DNA from: Desulfamplus sp.
GTDB lineage: Bacteria > Desulfobacterota > Desulfobacteria > Desulfobacterales > Desulfobacteraceae
Length of the DNA: 64,000 bases
Assembly (NCBI GenBank): GCA_015232555.1
Contig: JADFZJ010000002.1
Location: 1-64,000 of the forward strand
Reading direction: 5' to 3'
Made by a program: the position numbers and the translations under genes. The stretch's first letter is position 1. Every line of letters begins with the position of its first letter. Positions 1 to 11,174 of the stretch are shown here, piece after piece. The notes below the pieces were generated by a model that was not told where the DNA came from, searched no databases, and worked only from the letters and a program-made list of their open reading frames with translations.

Positions 1-570
1 GCACAATCTCTCTATTTTAGCGATGGTAGAGCTGATTTGGTGATTTATAATAAAAAGGTGATGCTTGGTGAACAGGAGATAACTATTTCCGTAAAAATGC
101 TGGAGTTACTTGCTAACAATGAACAGCCAACTTATACAACAATTAACACATTACCCTCTGATGTTGACAGTTATTTAGTTTTAACTGACCAGTCCCCTGC
201 TTTTACCGTTCCTTATGGTGCCTATGTTCAAGTTGTTGGGTCTGCTGGAGCTAATACCATAAATGTAGAAGTTGGTGCACAGATAGAGTGTCTAAATTTT
301 GCGGGGGCCAATGTGGTCAATATTGCCGAACCATTCACAGCTTTCAATGTATCTCGTAAAGGTGCAGCAGTCTATTTTGAAAGCTATAATGGAACTTATA
401 TAAAAATACCAGCTACTACAGCTTTTCAGACTTTAAATTTTAAAGATAACAGCTATAAATTAGCAGTAGTCGACTCTCAAATTATGTTGATAAAGATGAT
501 AATAGATAAGAATAAATATGATGCTGATGATGTGATTGTGATTTCTGATAGTGTAAAAAATTCCAAATAA
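1..570 (+). CDS. C-terminal part of a large repeat-type surface or secreted protein (5' truncated)
   Basis: The frame is open from the first base of the window, upstream of the TTG used by the ORF track, so this is the 3' end of a longer gene. The visible ~189 residues are rich in V, A, N, T and Y. They contain a beta-rich module with short motifs such as AGANTINV and TYIKIPATTAFQTLNF. This resembles the C-terminal modules of very long bacterial adhesin or VCBS/RTX-like proteins, where a strand-rich unit ends in a 'KIPAT..QTLxF' segment. Such proteins are often exported by type I systems, and a T1SS operon lies ~27 kb away, but nothing directly links the two. No catalytic motif is visible. 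Exact family and function are unknown. Confidence 0.6.
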   Translation, partial: AQSLYFSDGRADLVIYNKKVMLGEQEITISVKMLELLANNEQPTYTTINTLPSDVDSYLVLTDQSPAFTVPYGAYVQVVGSAGANTINVEVGAQIECLNFAGANVVNIAEPFTAFNVSRKGAAVYFESYNGTYIKIPATTAFQTLNFKDNSYKLAVVDSQIMLIKMIIDKNKYDADDVIVISDSVKNSK

Positions 571-703
571 GCTCTTTAGCTTTATTCTCAAATACTTGAC
601 CTGTATCTTTTGTGTGTTCTTCAAGAAGCTCATAAGCTTCTTGCTTAAAAAAGAATTGCCGTCTGAGCACCCTTGGTTCGAGACTATAAATGCACTTAAT
701 CAC
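482..703 (-). CDS. Small ribbon-helix-helix-like ORF, possibly a gene remnant
   Basis: A 73-residue ORF with a GTG start and no clear Shine-Dalgarno. Residues ~14-50 (RRQFFFKQEAYELLEEH, then NKAKELIWNF) read like a strand-helix-helix ribbon-helix-helix domain as in CopG/antitoxin-type DNA-binding proteins. The C-terminal ~20 residues (HHQHHIYSYLL) are antisense to the 3' end of the upstream plus-strand gene and look like read-through rather than protein. A 3'-truncated remnant, or a small antitoxin-like protein without its toxin, would both fit. No partner toxin is visible. Confidence 0.3.
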   Translation of the reverse strand: MIKCIYSLEPRVLRRQFFFKQEAYELLEEHTKDTGQVFENKAKELIWNFLHYQKSQSHHQHHIYSYLLSSLST

Positions 704-724
704 CTATAAATGCTTGGACCAGTG

Positions 725-766
725 CCAAAAACAGTTCAGCCCTGAAAAACGGATTTCAGGGCTGAA
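725..766 (-). terminator. Intrinsic terminator downstream of the M23 peptidase gene
   Basis: A perfect 13-bp inverted repeat (TTCAGCCCTGAAA / TTTCAGGGCTGAA) with a 6-nt loop. On the minus strand it is followed by CTGTTTTTGG, a U-run. It sits 24 nt past the stop of the minus-strand M23 gene. Confidence 0.75.
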
Positions 767-789
767 ATTATAGGTAAATTAAGATGGAA

Positions 790-2115
790 TTATAAAACTG
801 GTGCAACAACAGTATTGGTATTGTTGAAAGAAAGCTCTCTTCTGGCAGTTCTGTTCCACTGTTTGTTGATCATAGCAACATGCTGAAAAAACATGTTTCT
901 GAATTGTTTCGGCAGTGGCTCTCCATGAGGTAGTTTAAGCTTACTGTAATCAACATATCGGTTATTAACAATGAAACCCAAGTGAAGATGGGGTCCAGTA
1001 GCGTAACCCGTATCTCCCACATAACCTATCACATCTCCTTTTGAGACTTTTGTATTTACCGTCATAGATTTGTGAAATTTTGACAGATGCATATATTCAC
1101 TAATACCTGTACTAGCGTGTTTAATTTTTATGTAATTACCTGCAGAGTATTCATAGCCTTTGAAAATAACAATCCCATCTCCCACACTCTTTATAGGGGT
1201 CCCTTTGGGAGCAGAATAATCAATACCATTATGAGGTTGAAATATATGTTTTATAGGATGAAGTCGTCTCCCCGAAAACCCTGAAGATATCTCTCTGTAT
1301 TTAAGTGGAACTTTAAGAAAAGATGATTCAAGACTATTGCCGTTTTCGTCATAGTAACCATGTTTTCCATTATAGGCAAAACGGTATGCATGGTAACTTT
1401 TATTCTTTGAAGTTATTATTGCGGCAGTGATAACACCTGTTTTAACTCTTTTGCCATTTACATGTTTTTCCTGATATGCAACCTGAACCAAATCTCCTTT
1501 GCGAATATTGGGCAAAGCCGATGTATTTCTAAAAATTGAGATTAACTGGTTAGTAAGCTTTTTATTTAATCCCATCTTGACAGCAGTTTTATGAAGACTG
1601 CTTTTAACAACGCCTGAAACCTGCCTGATTCTTACGCTGGCATTGATATCATCTTTTTGACTTGCTGCTATCTTTTTAGAGCGAGAACTATTATTTTTGC
1701 TTACAACACCTGTGTTAAACTTTAATTTGGTTTTATTACTTTTTGCTAAATTTCTATTGTTTTTTGATTTTGCCTTGCTGTTTTTTGTTACGCTTTTGTC
1801 ATTTTTTGATTTGTTTTTACCATTCTTTGTTACGCACTTATCAGATTTTGATTTATTTCTGCTGTTTTTTGTTGTGCTTTTATCTGCTTTTGATCTGTTT
1901 TTTACTATACTCTTGTTGCTTTTTAATTTGTTTACTGAACTATTTTTCTTTACGCTTGCAGAAGCACTTTCAAGAGGTATTGCAGTAATTGAAAAACACA
2001 GAAAGAGAGTTACAAACAAAATGGTAAATATTTTATGATTAATGGTGATAATTTTATGATCGTTGGAGGGAGGATTAAGTGCTTTAAAAGATGGTTTCAA
2101 TGAATTTAACCTCAT
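790..2115 (-). CDS. M23 family metallopeptidase (murein endopeptidase-like)
   Basis: A 441-residue protein with an N-terminal membrane/signal segment (about residues 28-48), then a Lys/Asn/Ser-rich low-complexity stretch (about 55-145). A linker with a beta-rich domain precedes a C-terminal peptidase M23/LytM domain (about 275-390). The zinc motifs are intact: H295xxxD299 in QPHNGIDYSAP and H376-L-H378 in GPHLHLG. M23 enzymes cut peptide cross-links in murein; domain order matches periplasmic cell-division or shape hydrolases. The polycationic segment is built from 14-residue repeats (separate feature) and may bind the wall or DNA. No strong Shine-Dalgarno precedes the ATG. It is monocistronic, with a terminator just downstream. 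Confidence 0.88.
   Translation of the reverse strand: MRLNSLKPSFKALNPPSNDHKIITINHKIFTILFVTLFLCFSITAIPLESASASVKKNSSVNKLKSNKSIVKNRSKADKSTTKNSRNKSKSDKCVTKNGKNKSKNDKSVTKNSKAKSKNNRNLAKSNKTKLKFNTGVVSKNNSSRSKKIAASQKDDINASVRIRQVSGVVKSSLHKTAVKMGLNKKLTNQLISIFRNTSALPNIRKGDLVQVAYQEKHVNGKRVKTGVITAAIITSKNKSYHAYRFAYNGKHGYYDENGNSLESSFLKVPLKYREISSGFSGRRLHPIKHIFQPHNGIDYSAPKGTPIKSVGDGIVIFKGYEYSAGNYIKIKHASTGISEYMHLSKFHKSMTVNTKVSKGDVIGYVGDTGYATGPHLHLGFIVNNRYVDYSKLKLPHGEPLPKQFRNMFFQHVAMINKQWNRTARRELSFNNTNTVVAPVL
1732..1899 (-). repeat. 42-bp tandem repeats encoding 14-residue Lys/Ser/Asn units
   Basis: Four consecutive degenerate 14-residue units in the M23 protein, residues 73-128: NRSKADKSTTKNSR, NKSKSDKCVTKNGK, NKSKNDKSVTKNSK and AKSKNNRNLAKSNK. 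A partial unit precedes them. The DNA repeats with a 42-bp period and produces long spurious antisense ORFs on the plus strand (1697..2038 and 1743..1988). Confidence 0.85.
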
Positions 2116-2412
2116 TTTTTAAGTTATAATTAAAGTTACAATCTGTAGTATTACTCCGATGATTTGCAGATAAACTAACAGTTATCTATAAGAATGACAG
2201 AAAAATTGCTCTACTCAATTACAGATAAAGTAACCATGCCATGTGACCCGCACGAAGCCGCTTGCCTGTACAAAGCCATGTGGACAATAATAACATACAC
2301 ATGAACTACAATAACTAACCAGCACAAAAAAACACATCAGCGTCTATGTGTCAATACAATTATCCAGCAAATATCATTTTTAGTGTAACTTATAATCACA
2401 TTTTATACTAAA

Positions 2413-3591
2413 TTACCTATAATTTCCCATCAAAGGGATATTAGTAAACGCATTTTCTGAACGTTGGGAGACCATAATATCTCCAGGGGAGATATTTTTA
2501 TATGCAAATGTTATCAATGCCGATGATGTGTTATCTTCCATACGCAAAACAATAAGTGAGCCTATATGTTCTGTTTTTTCAACAAACTTGTCTGAATCAA
2601 TCAGATCGCCTCTGGGTTGATTAAAGATTTCGTAAAACTGACCAGTCTGTAGCCCGTCAGCTCTGCCCTTATCTATGAAGACAACAGCATTTTCGGAAAT
2701 TTGTTTTTTATGATCTTCAGAGAACAGAATTTTAGCATTCATCTGCTCGTTAGACTGCCTCACAAGAATCTTTGAATCCATTGAGTTATAAGGTACCAAA
2801 ATATCATCCGCTAAAATTGTACGGAAGGCTCGAATAATTCTACCCTCAACCTGAGATACCTGATTATGACACTTACATGGTTTAGCTTTCAATTCAGTTA
2901 TCTCAACAATGCCGGTTATATAGTGCTGTACCAAAGGAAAAGTTGTTGAATTCTTATCTCTTATGTAAAAGGTTCTGATAATCTGAAACTGATCTCCAAC
3001 CATCAGATTAGATTCATCCTCGATTTGAAGATATACACCATTATCAATGTCAATCTCTTTCTGGTATTCTGGCATACATGATATAATCTTGCCCGAAGGA
3101 TGCACAGCATTCTCTTTGAGATATCCTACGCTCTCCATCAATGGATAGAAATAGTAGTAGGGAGGATTGACTCTCGCTCTTTCAACTGGTTCAGGAGGGA
3201 TCGATACAACGGTTGTTGAAGTTGCTTGAGTAGTAACTGACGATCTGTTCTGATTATCAAGATAGATATTATCCCCTGGATATATCCAGTGGGGATTACG
3301 GATATGTGGATTTCTTCCCCAAAGTGCGGGCCATCTCTGAGGTGATTTCAGAGCTTTGCCTGAGATATCCCATAATGTATCATGTTTTTTAACATTATAG
3401 ACACCCTTGTATTCCGTGGATGTAGCCTCTTTACTTGGTTGGTGTTTTACTGTTGCCTGCTTTACATCAAGATCGGTATTTTGTTCTTGGGCAGATGAGA
3501 TATCAGTGCAGCACAACAGATGAATAATAAAAATAGAGATAAAAAAAACAGAATATGCAACTTTTATATTATACTGTTTATTAATGAACAT
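2413..3591 (-). CDS. LysM domain-containing envelope protein
   Basis: A 392-residue protein with a good Shine-Dalgarno (GGAGC) before the ATG and an N-terminal signal segment (about residues 10-34) ending near SSAQ. A single LysM-type domain lies at about residues 64-112 (YNVKKHDTLWDIS ... WIYPGDNIYL). The remaining ~270 residues are a beta-rich region typical of LysM-plus-C-terminal-domain proteins of Desulfobacterota, with no catalytic motif. LysM binds N-acetylglucosamine-containing polymers such as murein. A co-directed lipoprotein gene ends 113 bp upstream. The role is probably structural or in wall anchoring; substrate and partners are not known. Confidence 0.75.
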   Translation of the reverse strand: MFINKQYNIKVAYSVFFISIFIIHLLCCTDISSAQEQNTDLDVKQATVKHQPSKEATSTEYKGVYNVKKHDTLWDISGKALKSPQRWPALWGRNPHIRNPHWIYPGDNIYLDNQNRSSVTTQATSTTVVSIPPEPVERARVNPPYYYFYPLMESVGYLKENAVHPSGKIISCMPEYQKEIDIDNGVYLQIEDESNLMVGDQFQIIRTFYIRDKNSTTFPLVQHYITGIVEITELKAKPCKCHNQVSQVEGRIIRAFRTILADDILVPYNSMDSKILVRQSNEQMNAKILFSEDHKKQISENAVVFIDKGRADGLQTGQFYEIFNQPRGDLIDSDKFVEKTEHIGSLIVLRMEDNTSSALITFAYKNISPGDIMVSQRSENAFTNIPLMGNYR

Positions 3592-3704
3592 GGTAAGCTC
3601 CTTGATGATATTTTAGCTTTTTTATTACATCGGTCTTAATGTTTATTCTTTGTCCGCATTAGTTATTTATTGTTCCGTCCAGATTGTTATTGTTAAATTT
3701 TTAA

Positions 3705-4637
3705 TCATTTATTTCCGTGTTCTGCATTTGCTTTTACAGTTGTCAGTTTTTTTGTAGCGGGTTTGGCAGATTTATTACTGTTTATATCATTTGGTCTCAT
3801 ATCAAGTTGAATAAACTCTCTTTCATCAAAAGGAATCTTAAAAACTCTGTTAAGGTTGTAATCTCCAACCCAGAAATTCTTCTCAGCAATGGTAACTGAA
3901 GAGGGTCTTGTAATGACTTCCGGCAGTTTTGCCTCGTGGGTAATGTTCCCTGTATTTATATCCAACCTTAAAAGACGAGGTTTATAACATCTCTTTTCAC
4001 TTGTACGGCAGTCATCAATTCCAATTACCCAGATATATCCACTGCCGCTGCAATCCCATGCAAGCCCTGTAGGACGCTGAATTGGGGAGTAATAGACATT
4101 TTCAATTGACTGCATATCAGGGTTGAACTGTACAATTTTGTAGCTGTATTTTGAAACTACCCATAAAGATTTTCCGTCAAAGGCAATACCGTTAGGAGCT
4201 GGAATTGGAGAATTGAATTCTAAGACAAATGTAAGATCGGGTTTCATTTTGACAATTCTGTCATTTTTAGCATCAGCTATCCATAAGAAACCTTCACCGC
4301 AGCACTCACCCTCCCAAGCCATACCGCATACATCCATATCCATCCGCTGGGGTCCTGGAAATCTTCCTGAACTATAAGAACCTCCGTTCAGCATAGTATC
4401 TTTTTTAGAAAAGCTATAGAAAGGTTCAGTTGTAATATTACGAGCAAAAAGTATCTGATTGGTTGTGCCCATGATTAAATTTTTACCATCCCATGCAAGA
4501 CCTGTAGGTCCCACCTGCGAATCGTGCTCAAGTGCAGAGAACAAATCCGTTTTAAATTGCTGCGGGGCACACCCTGAGATAACAATTAAGAGTAATACAA
4601 GGATGAAGCCAGCCATTTTTAGCTCTTTACAATTCAT
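3705..4637 (-). CDS. Lipoprotein with NHL/six-bladed beta-propeller repeats
   Basis: A 310-residue protein with a strong Shine-Dalgarno (TAGGAGAAG) and a lipoprotein signal (lipobox ending VISGC, Cys23). The mature part has repeated propeller-blade signatures: GPTGLAWDGKNL, GMAWEG..GFLWIAD, APNGIAFDGKSLWVV and RPTGLAWDC..GYIWV. This suggests a beta-propeller facing the periplasm or outer membrane. Several extra cysteines (CGMAWEGECCGEG, DDCRTSEKRCY) may form disulfides. Propellers of this type usually mediate binding rather than catalysis. It is probably expressed with the LysM gene that follows. Specific function unknown. Confidence 0.7.
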   Translation of the reverse strand: MNCKELKMAGFILVLLLIVISGCAPQQFKTDLFSALEHDSQVGPTGLAWDGKNLIMGTTNQILFARNITTEPFYSFSKKDTMLNGGSYSSGRFPGPQRMDMDVCGMAWEGECCGEGFLWIADAKNDRIVKMKPDLTFVLEFNSPIPAPNGIAFDGKSLWVVSKYSYKIVQFNPDMQSIENVYYSPIQRPTGLAWDCSGSGYIWVIGIDDCRTSEKRCYKPRLLRLDINTGNITHEAKLPEVITRPSSVTIAEKNFWVGDYNLNRVFKIPFDEREFIQLDMRPNDINSNKSAKPATKKLTTVKANAEHGNK

Positions 4638-4776
4638 TATTCTTCTCCTAAGTCTGTTATATCCTGAATCCTAATTACACTATTATACCTTATATTATTC
4701 AATATTATTTTTAGATGCTTTTTTCAAGAAACTTGTTAAATATATATGATAAAAAACACTATCAATAAAATAGTCA

Positions 4777-5346
4777 TCATCTGTTAATCTCGTACGCATC
4801 CATCCATGACATCAAATCGTCACGTGTAACGATAGCAGATATATTTTTAATATGCTGTTTAATATTTTCCATGCCACCTTCCTGTCGATCAACAAGAGTT
4901 ACAACCTGTATTACCTCAAGCCCCTGTGCTCTTGCCCGTTCAACAGCCTTGATAGTTGAGCCTCCTGTAGTAACCACATCATCAATAATGACAACTTTTT
5001 CACCAGTTGACATATCTCCTTCTATCCATTTTATTACACCATGATCTTTTTGCTCTTTTCTAATAGAAAATGCTTTAATTGGCTTTTTCTCAAGATAGGA
5101 AGCAAAGGCAGTAGCTACTGCAATGGGATCTGCTCCAAATGTCAATCCTCCAACACCCGTGCAGCCTGATTGTCTGATTTCATTAAAAACAAGATGTCCT
5201 ATAAGATACATTCCCTCGGGATCGAGTGTTACAGGTTTGCAGTTGATATAGAACTGACTCATTGCACCTGATGCTAATTTGAATATTGGTTCCTTGCTGT
5301 ATTTAAATGATCTTGTCCAGAGAAGCTCTATCAATCTTTTTTTCAT
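4777..5346 (-). CDS. pyrE: Orotate phosphoribosyltransferase
   Basis: A 189-residue PyrE converting orotate and PRPP to OMP in de novo pyrimidine synthesis. The PRPP loop [14 protein letters not shown] is intact. The upstream K/R region ([11 protein letters not shown]) holds the catalytic loop, and the N-terminal [16 protein letters not shown] matches the family. The ATG is preceded by AAAGGATAAA. No other pyr genes are adjacent; the gene appears monocistronic. The ~135-nt leader carries an intrinsic terminator and an interleaved second inverted repeat (separate feature), suggesting control by attenuation. Confidence 0.93.
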   Translation of the reverse strand: MKKRLIELLWTRSFKYSKEPIFKLASGAMSQFYINCKPVTLDPEGMYLIGHLVFNEIRQSGCTGVGGLTFGADPIAVATAFASYLEKKPIKAFSIRKEQKDHGVIKWIEGDMSTGEKVVIIDDVVTTGGSTIKAVERARAQGLEVIQVVTLVDRQEGGMENIKQHIKNISAIVTRDDLMSWMDAYEINR

Positions 5347-5371
5347 TTGATTTTATCCTTTTATATTAGAT

Positions 5372-5442
5372 ATAACGGCGGCATTTTGATATAAAAAGCC
5401 TTCACTGAAGGAAGAAGCCGTTATGCGGATTCAGTGAAGGCT
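5372..5442 (-). promoter_or_regulatory. pyrE leader attenuator with interleaved (pseudoknot-type) inverted repeats
   Basis: On the minus strand, a perfect 13-bp stem AGCCTTCACTGAA / TTCAGTGAAGGCT (5430-5442 with 5397-5409) is followed at once by TTTTTATAT, an intrinsic terminator 50 nt before the pyrE start. No gene on this strand ends upstream, so it is a leader terminator. Within its loop lies ATAACGGC (5424-5417), complementary to GCCGTTAT located after the U-run (5379-5372). The two stems interleave as in a pseudoknot. Pairing of loop and downstream arm could modulate termination or ribosome access. No convincing leader peptide was found. Confidence 0.6.
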
Positions 5443-5487
5443 GTATACAAGGAAAACTGTTTTGCAGCACTCCTTGACAACGGTGCA

Positions 5488-5516
5488 TATATATCAGTAA
5501 ATTTTATACGAGTCAA
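5488..5516 (-). promoter_or_regulatory. Probable sigma70 promoter for pyrE
   Basis: On the minus strand TTGACT and TATATA are spaced by 17 nt, placing transcription start near 5481 and giving a leader that contains the whole attenuator. On the plus strand the same stretch carries TTGACA (5474-5479) followed by an A/T-rich region, so a divergent promoter for the protease gene may overlap. Confidence 0.45.
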
Positions 5517-5561
5517 ATCATCACATTTGGACATTGAAAAAGATAAAAAAGGAGTCTTAAA

Positions 5562-7004
5562 ATGAACAACAAATCAAGACAGATATGCAGACGTTTAATA
5601 TCTGTCATCTGTGCAGCACTTATCTTCACCTTATATGTAGGAGATTACAATTTATCTTCAGCAGAAGATGAGAAAACCTATGAATCTCTAAAGCTCTTTT
5701 CCGATGTTCTTCAGGAGATTGAAGAAAATTATGTTGATGAGGTAGATAGTAAAGTGCTTATAGAAAATGCCATAAAGGGAATGGTGAGTAATCTTGATCC
5801 TCACTCCAGTTTCATGCCTCCTGAAGCTTTTGGAGAGCTTCAAGATGATACAAAGGGAGAATTTGGCGGTGTAGGTATCGTAGTTGCCTTAAAAAATGGG
5901 ATGCTGACAGTAGTATCGCCCATAGAGGGTACCCCTGCCTACAAAGCAGGTATTAAAACAGGGGATAAGATAATTAAAATCGACGGGGAAGCAACTGCTG
6001 ACCTTGAGTTATGGCAAAGTGTCAAAAAGATGAGAGGCGAGATGGGAAAGGCTGTTGTCCTCACCATTGTCAGAGAAGGTATAAAAGACCCTGTTGACTA
6101 TAAACTAATTAGAGATATTATCCCAATGACAAGTGTTAGAAGTGCAGCCATTGCACCTGGATATGGTTATTTATGGGTCACAAATTTTAGAGATAAAACT
6201 TCTGATGAGATTAAAGAGGCACTCAATAAACTTGAATCAGGTAACGTGCCCTTAAAAGGTCTTATTCTTGATTTAAGGAATAATCCAGGAGGACTTCTAA
6301 GTCAGGCTGTCGCAGTGTCAGATATTTTTCTTAATAAAGGTATCATTGTCTCCATAAAGGGCAGACTTGAACAGCAGACAGAAGTTTTTGAAGCTCAATC
6401 TACTAATGATGACAAAAAATACCCGCTTGCAGTTCTTATTAATGGCGGCAGTGCCAGTGCGTCAGAGATTGTTGCGGGTGCTCTTCAAGATCACAAACGT
6501 GCTTTAATTATTGGAACCACTTCTTTTGGCAAAGGTTCAGTTCAGAGTGTAAAGCCTCTTCGAGATGGTTTTGGTTTGAAATATACAATTGCCCGTTATT
6601 ACACTCCAAACGGAATATCAATTCAGGCTGAAGGTATAAAACCTGATATTGAGGTTGAATATCGTTTTGAAGAACAGAATGAAGAGAGAGAAAAAGAGAA
6701 CGCCTCAATGGAAAAGAGGATGTTTAGGGAAAAGGATCTGAAAAATCATTTAGAGAGTCCAAACGGTAAAGAAAAGGATAATAAGCCTATAAAAGATACA
6801 AAATCAGAAAATCTTGATAAAAAAAGAAATATTAACAATAAAAAAGATGATAAAAAGGAAAAAAATAACAAAGAGAATATTGATGATATTGACTCAAAGA
6901 CATCAGAAACACTTGTTGATATAGAAAAACTCAAAAAAGACCCTCAGGTTCAGAGAGCACTCGATATTTTAGTCGGGTATGGCGTTTTCAGTGAACTCAA
7001 GTGA
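5562..7004 (+). CDS. S41 family C-terminal processing peptidase (CtpA/Prc-like)
   Basis: A 480-residue protease with Shine-Dalgarno AAAGGAG and an N-terminal signal/TM segment (about residues 10-30). It has the S41 helical start (ENYVDEVDSKVLIENAIKGM), a PDZ domain (about 95-180), and the tail-specific protease core. The catalytic Ser is in GGSASASEIVAG and the catalytic Lys in SFGKGSVQ, as in the Ser-Lys dyad of the family. Members degrade or mature periplasmic proteins from their C-termini. A ~75-residue Lys/Asp/Asn-rich charged insert (about 375-450) sits before the final helix. Its stop codon lies inside the next gene (26-nt overlap), so it is translationally linked to the YibQ-type gene. 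Confidence 0.9.
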   Translation: MNNKSRQICRRLISVICAALIFTLYVGDYNLSSAEDEKTYESLKLFSDVLQEIEENYVDEVDSKVLIENAIKGMVSNLDPHSSFMPPEAFGELQDDTKGEFGGVGIVVALKNGMLTVVSPIEGTPAYKAGIKTGDKIIKIDGEATADLELWQSVKKMRGEMGKAVVLTIVREGIKDPVDYKLIRDIIPMTSVRSAAIAPGYGYLWVTNFRDKTSDEIKEALNKLESGNVPLKGLILDLRNNPGGLLSQAVAVSDIFLNKGIIVSIKGRLEQQTEVFEAQSTNDDKKYPLAVLINGGSASASEIVAGALQDHKRALIIGTTSFGKGSVQSVKPLRDGFGLKYTIARYYTPNGISIQAEGIKPDIEVEYRFEEQNEEREKENASMEKRMFREKDLKNHLESPNGKEKDNKPIKDTKSENLDKKRNINNKKDDKKEKNNKENIDDIDSKTSETLVDIEKLKKDPQVQRALDILVGYGVFSELK

Positions 7005-8199
7005 CGGGGTAAATCAGGATAAATCTGAACCTGAGAGCGGCTTACTATCCAAAGAAACTGCAATTAAAGCTGCTAAAACCGAAGATATTAAGAAGCCATA
7101 CAATCTTATCAATGAACTAATGAAAGGGCTGGCTGCAATCTGTCTGCTTGTATCTATATTAGCAACTATTGCCATGGTAGCTGATTTATATTTTAACGAT
7201 GCTTTTCAGTATTTCACCAGCTCTTTTTTTGGACAGAATAATATAATTAAATATGGAACTGAGAAAACAATTGAGCCTGCTCTAACTTCTAAGAAAGCTG
7301 ACTTTTCAAAAAAATCCACTCTTACTGAGGAGATTGTTTTTGAGATCTTTGATGACAAACCAGATACAAAAAAACAAGAACAACCTGAGTTAAAGTCCGA
7401 AAAAAGAGGCGGCGTTGCAACTAATTCTGCTCCAACGAATGCTGTTTTAGAAAACGATACTCAAACAATTGTCGTTTCAAAAAATAATGCTCCAAATATT
7501 TCCGTTATAAAGAAGACTGCTTCAAAAATTGCTCTTCCAAAGATTGCAATAATAATAGATGATATAGGATTTGATATTACAATGGCAGATGCCATTAGTC
7601 ATATAGATAAAAATCTTACAATATCAATCATTCCAGGCTCTCCATCAGGCAGGCAGATTGCAAAGAAACTTCATGCAAAAGGGGTGGAGATTATTCTTCA
7701 TCAGCCTATGGAGCCGCTTCAGTATCCTTCTATTGACCCTGGTTATGGTGCTATTTTATCAAGCATGACTTCTGATGATATCTTAAAAGTTTTAAACAAA
7801 AATCTTGATTTAATTCCTCAGGCAAGCGGGATGAATAACCACATGGGGTCAAAGTTGACACCGCTTTCTCAACCTATGCAGCAGATATTTACGGTTCTGA
7901 AAAAAAGAGAGCTATTTTTTATTGACAGTCTTACTTCAAAGCATTCAACTGGAAGACGTGAGGCAGCACTTATCCATTTACCATTTGCAAGCCGCGATGT
8001 TTTTTTGGATAACTGCAAAGATAAAAAATATATCAAAAAGCAATTGGAAGAGCTTCTCATAATAGCAAAACAGCGGGGCAGAGCAATTGCAATTGGTCAC
8101 CCGTACTCTGAGACATATCTTGTTTTAAAAGAAGAGATGCCTGTTTTGCAAAAAAGTGTCAGCATTGTACCTGTATCTCAATTAACGGCGGTAAAGTGA
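6979..8199 (+). CDS. Divergent polysaccharide deacetylase family protein (YibQ-like)
   Basis: A 406-residue protein: cytoplasmic N-terminus, one TM segment (about residues 48-70), a low-complexity spacer to ~185, then a divergent polysaccharide deacetylase (DUF610/YibQ) domain. The domain starts KIAIIIDDIGFD and continues with ILHQPMEP, SGMNNHMGS and LFFIDSLTS, all typical of the family. It is probably a periplasmic carbohydrate-active or wall-associated protein. A ctpA-yibQ pairing is common in proteobacteria, often with a murein hydrolase activator. The start overlaps ctpA by 26 nt; no better in-frame start with a Shine-Dalgarno is visible. Confidence 0.82.
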   Translation: MAFSVNSSDGVNQDKSEPESGLLSKETAIKAAKTEDIKKPYNLINELMKGLAAICLLVSILATIAMVADLYFNDAFQYFTSSFFGQNNIIKYGTEKTIEPALTSKKADFSKKSTLTEEIVFEIFDDKPDTKKQEQPELKSEKRGGVATNSAPTNAVLENDTQTIVVSKNNAPNISVIKKTASKIALPKIAIIIDDIGFDITMADAISHIDKNLTISIIPGSPSGRQIAKKLHAKGVEIILHQPMEPLQYPSIDPGYGAILSSMTSDDILKVLNKNLDLIPQASGMNNHMGSKLTPLSQPMQQIFTVLKKRELFFIDSLTSKHSTGRREAALIHLPFASRDVFLDNCKDKKYIKKQLEELLIIAKQRGRAIAIGHPYSETYLVLKEEMPVLQKSVSIVPVSQLTAVK

Positions 8200-10987
<2,788 letters not shown>

Positions 10988-11035
10988 AATGAGTTTACTA
11001 TAATCACTTTCAACTGTTTTGAATTGATACCCATA

Positions 11036-11083
11036 AAACCTGACATATTTGGTTGACAGGCAGAAACCTGACATATATATAAA
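11036..11083 (+). promoter_or_regulatory. Probable promoter with paired 13-bp direct repeats upstream of the receiver gene
   Basis: TTGACA (11053-11058) and TATATA (11076-11081) are separated by 17 nt, a near-consensus sigma70 promoter ~90 bp before the receiver start. Two exact copies of AAACCTGACATAT (11036-11048 and 11064-11076) lie 28 bp apart, one upstream of the -35 and one in the spacer. That placement suits an operator for a dimeric regulator. It may give the receiver gene its own regulation apart from the upstream kinase. Confidence 0.45.
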
Positions 11084-11174
11084 CAAAATAGAGAAATTAA
11101 AGGCTTTCCGCATTTCATCAGCATTAACCTTAGTTTTAACAGCATCAATTTTAATTTAAATAGGGAGATATATT

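Noticed and set aside
660-705. Possible tRNA T-arm (GGTTCGAGAC)
   Set aside because: The flanking bases do not pair and no cloverleaf can be drawn; no tRNA gene was found in the window.
1697-2038. Plus-strand 113-residue and overlapping 81-residue ORFs
   Set aside because: They are antisense shadows of the Lys-rich repeats in the M23 peptidase gene; the translation is Leu/Phe-rich low complexity.
5443-5487. A leader peptide in the pyrE 5' region
   Set aside because: The only in-frame ATG lies inside the -10 element, so it would not be in the transcript; the remaining frames lack a start with a Shine-Dalgarno.
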